11,519 nucleotides of DNA, taken from positions 1 to 11,519 of the forward strand of contig CAMFKA010000046.1 in assembly GCA_945957185.1 (NCBI GenBank). Reading direction: 5' to 3'. Below are positions 5,511 through 11,519 of the stretch, in pieces (positions within the stretch are counted from its first letter, which is position 1; every line of letters begins with the position of its first letter). A program made the position numbers and the translations under genes. Below the pieces are notes generated by a model. That model was not told the DNA's origin. It saw only the letters and a list, made by a program, of their open reading frames with translations, and did not search any database. The stretch comes from an uncultured Chlamydiaceae bacterium. GTDB lineage: Bacteria; Chlamydiota; Chlamydiia; Chlamydiales; Parachlamydiaceae.

Positions 5511-7480
5511 ATATGACACCTGTTAAACAAGCTTTTGTCTTCGACGAATTTTTTGATTTAGGACTAGAAGAGACTTCCAGTCCTTTCATTACCGCTGACA
5601 CACGTCTGTGGGGCGCGAATTTGACCCTGAAGGCTGCGATTCTTTCAGCTTTTCTTCTACTGACATCTTTTTGGCTCTCGTTTTATCCCGCCCTCACTCC
5701 CCTTTCGCATGCTATTTTAATCTCTGTCTACTTCATTGCGGGGATTCCAGCGTTAATAGAATCGATCGACGACATCAGCAACTTCGACATCAACATCGAC
5801 GTATTGATGACGCTAGCAGCATTTTCTTCTGTTCTCATTGGCAGCGGTATGGAGGGAGCTCTCCTGCTCGTTTTATTCGCTTTGTCCGGAGCGATGGAAG
5901 ATGCGGTCACTCGCAAGGCGAAGAGCGCTATTACTACACTGTCGAGGCTTTCCCCAACAAAAGCGTGTGTCGTGACACCTGAAGGGCTGATTTTAGAACG
6001 CTCGATCAAAGATGTCGGCATCGGCGAAATTTTACTCGTCAAATCGGGACAAGTTGTCCCTCTCGATGGAGAAGTGATCGAAGGGGCCTCTAGCCTTAAT
6101 TTGGTGCACTTGACCGGCGAAAACATGCCTGTGACCAAAATTGTTGGCGATGAAGTGCCGGCCGGAGGACGCAATCTGGAAGGGGCATTTAAAATGCGTG
6201 TCACTAGAACCAGCGCAGATTCCACTCTCTCCAAAATTATCGAACTCGTCACGCAGGCTCAAGAGGCGCGTCCCAAACTGCAGCGGTGGTTTGATCAACT
6301 TAGCCGCACGTATGCCTTAACAATTATCGGTCTGTTCGCTTTGTTCGCTGTCACTCTTCCGTATGTGTTGGGGATTCCATTTTTAGGAGAAACGGGTTCT
6401 CTCTACCGCGCATTAGCGTTTTTGATTGCCGCATCGCCATGCGCATTGATTATAGCGATCCCTATCGCCTACCTCAGCGCCGTCAGTGCCTGTGCAAAAA
6501 AAGGGATCCTTCTAAAAGGCGGCGTTACGCTCGATTCACTCGCAGGTTGTCACGCTATCGCTCTGGACAAAACAGGAACGCTTACGACCGGGGATTTATC
6601 TTTTGTTGAAATCAGAAAAGTTGTCGGAAATGGAACTCTTACGCCCGAATTCGCAATGGCAGCCGCCGGTGCTTTGGAAAAAAATGCCGTCCATCCCATC
6701 GCGAAAGCAATCCTCAATCAGCAAGACCCTTCCTGGAATAATCGAATCGTTCTATCAGACTACAAAATGGTTCCCGGATACGGGTTAGAAGGGATTTGCA
6801 ACTGCGATCAACGCGCCGTCAAATGCAAAATCGGAAATCCGGCGTATATCAACCCTCCCGAGAGTGTCCTTAAAGAGATCGACAAAGCAAAGAGCGAAGG
6901 GTACCAAATCGCCCTTCTACAGGCCGATGACGAGTATTTTCTCCTCATTTTCAGCGACACCATTCGTCCTAAAATGAAAGAAACGATCTCCAAGCTTAAA
7001 GAGAGAGACGTTTCCATTGTTATGTTAACCGGAGACCACATCGAAAGCGCTGCTAAAGTTTCCAAGGAAGTGGGAATCGACACTTACTATGCAGAGCTAA
7101 AACCCGAAGACAAAATGCGTCATATCGAAGAGTTGTCCAAAGAGAAAGGGTTGGCAATGGTAGGCGATGGCGTCAATGACGCTCCTGCCCTTGCAAGAGC
7201 CACCGTGGGCATCTGCATGGGAAAAGTGGGAAATACCGCCGCCATCGACGCTGCCGATGTTGTCTTGCTAAATGACAACATCGAGCTGCTTGATTGGATC
7301 CTCCAAAAAGCAAAAAAAACACAAGTCGTTGTGCGTCAAAATCTTATACTAGCAACCGCCGCCATCCTCGTCGCCAGCATACCGGCGCTTGGGGGCTATG
7401 TTCCTCTATGGATGGCCGTCGTCATGCACGAGGGAGGAACCGTCCTTGTGGGGCTTAACGCGTTAAGGTTGTTAAGATAG
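5507..7480 (+). CDS. zntA: P1B-type metal-transporting ATPase with P1B-4 signatures (annotated as zntA in chlamydiae)
   Basis: This inner-membrane pump couples ATP hydrolysis to export of a divalent transition metal. All catalytic motifs are present: LTGEN (T203-N206) in the actuator domain, DKTGTLT with phosphorylated D354, a TGDH motif, and GDGVNDAPA (G553-D558). The transmembrane metal site reads SPC (S310-C312) rather than CPC, and the last helix has HEGGT (H641-T645). SPC plus HEGGT defines the P1B-4 class, linked to cobalt or ferrous iron, so the name zntA (zinc) is only an inherited label. There is no N-terminal heavy-metal-binding domain. I place the start at 5507, where ATG overlaps the upstream stop as ATGA, giving 657 residues. 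An in-frame ATG at 5450 lies inside the upstream gene and would add 19 residues; 5513 is also possible. The partner VIT1-like gene suggests iron, manganese or cobalt homeostasis. Confidence 0.93.
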   Translation: MNMTPVKQAFVFDEFFDLGLEETSSPFITADTRLWGANLTLKAAILSAFLLLTSFWLSFYPALTPLSHAILISVYFIAGIPALIESIDDISNFDINIDVLMTLAAFSSVLIGSGMEGALLLVLFALSGAMEDAVTRKAKSAITTLSRLSPTKACVVTPEGLILERSIKDVGIGEILLVKSGQVVPLDGEVIEGASSLNLVHLTGENMPVTKIVGDEVPAGGRNLEGAFKMRVTRTSADSTLSKIIELVTQAQEARPKLQRWFDQLSRTYALTIIGLFALFAVTLPYVLGIPFLGETGSLYRALAFLIAASPCALIIAIPIAYLSAVSACAKKGILLKGGVTLDSLAGCHAIALDKTGTLTTGDLSFVEIRKVVGNGTLTPEFAMAAAGALEKNAVHPIAKAILNQQDPSWNNRIVLSDYKMVPGYGLEGICNCDQRAVKCKIGNPAYINPPESVLKEIDKAKSEGYQIALLQADDEYFLLIFSDTIRPKMKETISKLKERDVSIVMLTGDHIESAAKVSKEVGIDTYYAELKPEDKMRHIEELSKEKGLAMVGDGVNDAPALARATVGICMGKVGNTAAIDAADVVLLNDNIELLDWILQKAKKTQVVVRQNLILATAAILVASIPALGGYVPLWMAVVMHEGGTVLVGLNALRLLR

Positions 7481-7526
7481 CGACTTGTAAATAATATTTT
7501 TAATGGTAAGATGAGAATATTCTAGC

Positions 7527-7531
7527 AGGAG
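7527..7531 (+). promoter_or_regulatory. Shine-Dalgarno site for glutamate dehydrogenase
   Basis: AGGAG lies seven bases before the ATG at 7539, an ideal spacing that fixes the start. The 58-base gap after the ATPase gene contains no hairpin or T-run, so read-through from the metal genes is likely even if a weak internal promoter exists. Confidence 0.75.
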
Positions 7532-7538
7532 ATTTCTC

Positions 7539-10500
7539 ATGGCTTCCGATAAACAACAAGATTTAGCAGCTAATCACGAAAAACTTCTCATCGCTATCCA
7601 AAATGAAACACGCAAATTCCAAGAGTATTATGTGTGGCTGGAGAGATCCATGCCCAAAAGCTTTTTTGAAGAGATTTCCCCCGACAATTTGATGCTTGTC
7701 GCTCATAGCCTAATGGGATTTCCCCTTCAAGACTATTTTTCGATCATCCACCTCCGCCGTGCTGCCATTGTATTGTGTTTAGACACCGCTGATGCTGACT
7801 TGCAAATCTTAAAGAACTACTCCATGTATGGCATTAAATCGTACGAGACGTTCATATCGGAAGCTCCGGTCCCCTTTCCCGGTGTCGACAAGAAGTTGCG
7901 CATTGCGATGATCTATTTTACAGAAGCAATCGACACTATCGAAAAGCCATTTCCATTGGAGCGAAAGTTAGAATTAAAAAAATTGGTGCAGGAGAGAAAT
8001 CCGGAGCTTACTGATGAGGCCTTTGAAGATCTCATTTCCGGTATTAACACCATCTTTCTTCGTTCGCTTCCAGCGGATCGTACAGCACTCGCATTGGACA
8101 TGTACTTCCGTGCGAAAACTAGAGACAATTGCCAATATGAAGTGCGCTACAATCAAGAATGGGAGACAAACGACCAACCCTCGATGCAGGTGGTGCTGGC
8201 GTGGAAAAACACCCCAAAAAACAACTTCCTCTACCACATCGCTCAAGTGATCCACCGTCATGGGCTATTCATGAAGCGGGTGAATTCGACTTATTTGGAC
8301 CCGTATACAAACCACAGCATCCAAGTCATGGTCATCGGTCTGCACGGCAGCAACGGGAAGGCCGTTTGGGATGTCGCTGAAATTCCGGATTTCTTGCGGG
8401 AACTCGTGACAGTCAAATATTTCGATCAAGACGATCAAATTGAATCGCAGTTAGTATCCAAAGGGATCATCACCGGGAATATGGGGAACCTCCTCCGCTG
8501 CATCAACACCTTCATCCATCAGGCGTTGGTACATATTGACTCCAATCTATACACCCCTGAAAAGATCGAGGAGTCCCTTTGCCGCCATCCGGACCTTATC
8601 GTCATGCTCTGTGAATCGTTTAAAAAGAAATTCGATCCCGATTTTCTGGATTTGGAGAAATACGAACAGTTAAAAGACAAATACTTAAAAGATGTCGACA
8701 ACCTCGACACAGGGAATGAAGAGAATGACAACATGAGAAAAGCGGTTTTAAGGACTGCCATGAGCTTTGTTCGTCACACTCTCAAAACAAATTTTTATCG
8801 CCTCAACTTCACTGCATACAGCTTCCGACTCGATCCCAAATACATGCTCGAAATCCCTTTTGACGTTTTCAAAAAGTTCCCTGAACTCCCCTACGGAATC
8901 TTTTTTATTCGCGGGATGCAGTTTTTTGGATTCCACATCCGCTTCAAAGATTTGGCTCGTGGAGGATTGAGAACCGTTTTTCCCGAACATATGGAAATTT
9001 CGAAATCGGAACAGAACAACGTCTTTACAGAGTGCTACAACCTGGCGTATACACAGCAACAAAAAAACAAAGATATCCCCGAGGGCGGTGCTAAAGCTAT
9101 CGTTTTTATTCAAACAAGCTCAAGATTGGAAGTGGAATCAAACATCCTCCGCGACGAACTGATCTCTTCGAAAATTGAACCGGAAGAAGTGGAAAAGAAG
9201 GTAGAGCAATACCTCTTAGAGCAGAAACTAGAGTTCATGTACCAAGCTCAACGCTCATTCATCGAAAGCTTCCTCACCATCATCAATTGCGAGCCGGATG
9301 GAAAGCTGCGAGCAAAAAATATCATCGACTACTGGTGCCGTCCCGAATACATCTACCTTGGACCCGACGAAAACATGCACGATATCATTATCGAATGGAT
9401 CGCCAATATCAGCGTCCGGTACAATTACAAGGCGGGGGGAAGCTTTATTTCAAGCAAACCTAGCCTCGGAATCAACCACAAAGAGTATGGCGTCACCTCT
9501 CAAGGTGTCCACGTCTATTTACAACAAGTGTTAAAATTTTTGGGGATCGATCCGGACAAAGAAGCATTTACTATCAAAATTTCCGGAGGACCCGATGGTG
9601 ACGTTGCCGGAAATGAAATCGTCAATCTCCACCGCTCCTACCCAAATACCGCTAAACTCGTTGCGCTGACAGATATTTCCGGAACCATTTACGACCCTGA
9701 AGGGTTGGATTTGGGGGTGATGGTCAATCTTTTCAAAGAGGGTAAAGCGATTCGTTTCTACCCCCCTAGCCTGCTTCACGAAGGTGGCTACCTTCTCGAC
9801 CGCTTTACAAAACGAAATCAGACAAAGCTAACGCAACAAACCCTTTGCTACCGCAAAAAAGATGGCAAAATTGTTGAAGATTGGCTTTTGGGGAACGAGA
9901 TGAATTCCCTCTGGCGCAACAACCTGCACCATGCAAAAGCTGATGTCTTTATCCCCGGAGGAGGGCGCCCCCGTACCCTCAACGACACTACCTACAAAGA
10001 CTTTTTGGATGAAACCGGAAAACCCACTTCAAGAGCTATTGTAGAGGGAGCAAACCTTTATTTAACTCAAAAGGCGCGTAGAAATCTAGAAAAGTTGGGA
10101 GTCCTCATCATCAAAGACAGCTCCGCAAACAAGTGTGGCGTCATCTGCTCCTCATTTGAAGTGTTAAGCGGATTAACTTTGGGAGATGACGAATTCGTAA
10201 AAGTGAAAGCAGAGCTTGTAAAAGAGATTTTGGATCGACTCAATCAGTGCGCACTCAACGAAGCCGATCTTCTGTTACGCACCCACAAGGAGACAGGCGA
10301 ATTTTTAACGGACATCTCCGAAAAGATTTCTCAACGTATCAATGAATTCACTTACACACTACTCGACTTCCTTGACACCATTCCCCTCTCGTCTGATCCT
10401 AAAGACCCTCTTATTAAAACATTCTTTGATTATTGCCTTCCTATTTTAAGAAATAATTACCAGCAACAGCTGCTAGATAGGATTCCAGAACACCACAAAA

Positions 10501-10616
10501 AAGCAATTATTGCTTGCCATATCGCTTCCCAATTGGTCTATAAGCGAGGATTGGGATGGCTGCCTTCTATTGTCGATGTTCTACCTGTTTTATTGAAGAC
10601 GCAAGCTTATGAGTGA
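7539..10616 (+). CDS. Large NAD-type glutamate dehydrogenase (about 1000-residue class)
   Basis: The enzyme oxidatively deaminates glutamate to 2-oxoglutarate and ammonium, probably with NAD, in the cytoplasm. At 1025 residues it is far longer than the common 450-residue hexameric enzymes. It is close to the 115-kDa class known from fungi (Gdh2) and shorter than the 180-kDa bacterial class. Residues 1 to about 430 form the regulatory N-terminal region; the catalytic part follows. Visible motifs are GGLRTVFPEHM and then EGGAKA (515-520), whose K519 is the likely catalytic lysine, although the usual second Gly pair is altered. GGPDGDVAGNE (683-693) is the dinucleotide-binding turn, followed by PGGGRPRT and IVEGAN (834-839), then the conserved SSANKCGVICSSFE stretch. 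It has an ideal ribosome binding site and overlaps the next gene by 8 bases. Such an enzyme would let an intracellular bacterium burn host glutamate through the TCA cycle. Cofactor choice is inferred from class. Confidence 0.9.
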   Translation: MASDKQQDLAANHEKLLIAIQNETRKFQEYYVWLERSMPKSFFEEISPDNLMLVAHSLMGFPLQDYFSIIHLRRAAIVLCLDTADADLQILKNYSMYGIKSYETFISEAPVPFPGVDKKLRIAMIYFTEAIDTIEKPFPLERKLELKKLVQERNPELTDEAFEDLISGINTIFLRSLPADRTALALDMYFRAKTRDNCQYEVRYNQEWETNDQPSMQVVLAWKNTPKNNFLYHIAQVIHRHGLFMKRVNSTYLDPYTNHSIQVMVIGLHGSNGKAVWDVAEIPDFLRELVTVKYFDQDDQIESQLVSKGIITGNMGNLLRCINTFIHQALVHIDSNLYTPEKIEESLCRHPDLIVMLCESFKKKFDPDFLDLEKYEQLKDKYLKDVDNLDTGNEENDNMRKAVLRTAMSFVRHTLKTNFYRLNFTAYSFRLDPKYMLEIPFDVFKKFPELPYGIFFIRGMQFFGFHIRFKDLARGGLRTVFPEHMEISKSEQNNVFTECYNLAYTQQQKNKDIPEGGAKAIVFIQTSSRLEVESNILRDELISSKIEPEEVEKKVEQYLLEQKLEFMYQAQRSFIESFLTIINCEPDGKLRAKNIIDYWCRPEYIYLGPDENMHDIIIEWIANISVRYNYKAGGSFISSKPSLGINHKEYGVTSQGVHVYLQQVLKFLGIDPDKEAFTIKISGGPDGDVAGNEIVNLHRSYPNTAKLVALTDISGTIYDPEGLDLGVMVNLFKEGKAIRFYPPSLLHEGGYLLDRFTKRNQTKLTQQTLCYRKKDGKIVEDWLLGNEMNSLWRNNLHHAKADVFIPGGGRPRTLNDTTYKDFLDETGKPTSRAIVEGANLYLTQKARRNLEKLGVLIIKDSSANKCGVICSSFEVLSGLTLGDDEFVKVKAELVKEILDRLNQCALNEADLLLRTHKETGEFLTDISEKISQRINEFTYTLLDFLDTIPLSSDPKDPLIKTFFDYCLPILRNNYQQQLLDRIPEHHKKAIIACHIASQLVYKRGLGWLPSIVDVLPVLLKTQAYE

Positions 10617-11409
10617 GCTTGGCATTTCCATCGCTGCAATCCTCTATGGAAGTCTTGTGGGCCTTAGCCTCGGCTTAACAGGCGGCGGAGGCGCTGTCAT
10701 TGCGATCCCGCTTCTCATCTATGGGCTCAGCTTTCAATATAGCGAAGCGACGGCAATTTCGTTGGCAGTGATCGGAGGAACGGCTTTATACGGGGCGCTT
10801 CTGCAATCACGCAAAGGGCATGTTCTGTGGGTAATTGGAGGCCTTCTTGGCTTAGGGGGCATCCCTACAGTCTCTGCGGGAAAGTGGATTAGCGATCACG
10901 TCTCTCAGAGCATTTTGCTTGTGTTTTTCGCTTTGCTGATGACCTTCATCGGATTAAAAATGATCCTTCAACACAAAAACAATCACAATGGTGGGGAGAA
11001 GGTTCGTTTACGCAACGCAACCACATGGAGAGATTTGACGTGGAGCCAGATTCTCCTGCTACTATTTTTTGGAGGTGTTGTCGGTGTATTATCAGGAACT
11101 TTTGGTATTGGAGGGGGCTTTTTCTTTGTTCCCACACTAGATTTTATTCTTAAAATCCCTATCGAACAGGCAACGGCAACATCCTTGGTAGGAATCTTTT
11201 TGATCGCAGTTTCGGGAGTCGTTTTAAATCTGGATTTGTTCTCTTCCGGAGAAACCATTCTTGCCGCGCAATTTTTCATCGGCTCGGCGTGTGGAATGAC
11301 GATCGGTTCCTTCACCAAGGAGCTGCTTTCGGCAAAGACCCTGGAAGTGACCTTTGGCGCTTTCGTTCTGGCTCTTGCAGCCTTCGTTCTCTACAGCAAC
11401 CTCTCCTAA
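10609..11409 (+). CDS. TauE/SafE family permease (sulfite/organoanion exporter-like)
   Basis: This 266-residue integral inner-membrane protein has about seven or eight hydrophobic helices and the two-fold internal repeat of the TauE/SafE family. The first half has GLTGGGGA (22-29) followed by IAIPLL and then EATAISL. The second half has LSGTFGIGGGF (161-171) followed by FVPTLDF and then QATATSL. A charged loop (about 121-142) separates the halves. Family members export sulfite, sulfonates or related anions, but the substrate cannot be read from the sequence. The ATG sits inside the last codons of glutamate dehydrogenase (ATGAGTGA, 8-base overlap) with no ribosome binding site, so translation is presumably coupled to that gene. 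The context hints at a metabolite linked to amino-acid breakdown, which is inference only. The ORF is complete and of normal family length. Confidence 0.88.
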   Translation: MSELGISIAAILYGSLVGLSLGLTGGGGAVIAIPLLIYGLSFQYSEATAISLAVIGGTALYGALLQSRKGHVLWVIGGLLGLGGIPTVSAGKWISDHVSQSILLVFFALLMTFIGLKMILQHKNNHNGGEKVRLRNATTWRDLTWSQILLLLFFGGVVGVLSGTFGIGGGFFFVPTLDFILKIPIEQATATSLVGIFLIAVSGVVLNLDLFSSGETILAAQFFIGSACGMTIGSFTKELLSAKTLEVTFGAFVLALAAFVLYSNLS

Positions 11410-11425
11410 CCGAAAATAATCAGTC

Positions 11426-11513
11426 GCCCTGCGGGCTCTAGGTATATGAAATCATTACCTACGGTTCCTCGCGGGCTCGTCACCGTAGGCTACATAAGAG
11501 ACGCCCAAAGGGC
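11426..11513. repeat. Cluster of three small GC-rich palindromes at the right edge, REP-like
   Basis: After the permease gene the remaining 110 bases are non-coding and built from hairpins: GCCC-TGC-GGGC (11426-11436), CCTACGGT with its complement ACCGTAGG (11458-11489, 16-base loop), and GCCC-AAA-GGGC (11503-11513). The outer two are similar GC stems around a larger central one, the layout of REP elements. No T-run follows any stem, so these are not typical intrinsic terminators. The window ends at 11519, so the element may be incomplete. Confidence 0.65.
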
Positions 11514-11519
11514 TTAGCG

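Noticed and set aside
5728..6252. 174-residue open frame on the minus strand within the ATPase gene
   Set aside because: Antisense to a well-supported P-type ATPase, of low-complexity composition and without a ribosome binding site.
7485..7512. Possible promoter (TTGTAA, 16 bases, TAAGAT) before glutamate dehydrogenase
   Set aside because: Each box matches consensus at only about four positions in an AT-rich gap, which is expected by chance; not strong enough to list.
11458..11489. Hairpin after the permease gene as an intrinsic terminator
   Set aside because: The 8-base stem has a 16-base loop and is not followed by a T-run; it fits a repeat element better.

Overview
The window looks like a contig end from a member of the Chlamydiota, most likely an environmental (amoeba-associated) lineage. 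The main clue is a small VIT1/CCC1-like membrane protein immediately followed by a P-type metal ATPase. From memory this matches the conserved CT728-CT727 (zntA) neighbourhood of Chlamydia. A large NAD-type glutamate dehydrogenase and several proteins without familiar homologues fit a chlamydial relative with a larger genome than Chlamydia. The assignment rests on recalled synteny and protein resemblance, not on a search. The first 17 bases are a Nextera transposon-end adapter, so biological sequence starts at base 18.

Layout, left to right. Bases 33-1277 (+) encode an M18 aspartyl aminopeptidase. Bases 1278-1680 hold no gene but carry a large imperfect inverted repeat (about 1300-1638) of REP/REPIN-like GC-rich hairpins, followed by a promoter that appears to fire at the start codon of the next gene. 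Bases 1681-3303 (+) encode a membrane-anchored 540-residue protein whose C-terminal domain resembles a GNAT-like domain with a Cys-Cys-Gln motif. It converges with, and overlaps by 8 bases, a 451-residue helical protein of unknown function on the minus strand (3296-4651). A 121-base divergent region (4652-4772) separates that gene from a rightward cluster: VIT1/CCC1-like protein (4773-5510), P1B-type ATPase (5507-7480), glutamate dehydrogenase (7539-10616) and TauE/SafE-family permease (10609-11409). The last 110 bases contain further small palindromic repeats.

How the genes may work together. The first two cluster genes overlap at ATGA and are probably a translationally coupled divalent-metal pair. 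The ATPase has the SPC and HEGGT signatures of the P1B-4 class (Co/Fe-type), so the inherited label 'zinc' is doubtful. The glutamate dehydrogenase would turn glutamate into 2-oxoglutarate, ammonium and NADH, feeding the TCA cycle. It overlaps by 8 bases a putative anion exporter of unknown substrate. The M18 peptidase, releasing N-terminal Asp/Glu from peptides, could supply the same acidic amino-acid pool, but it lies in a separate transcription unit and this link is only inference. No RNA genes, CRISPR arrays, intact insertion sequences or phage genes were seen.
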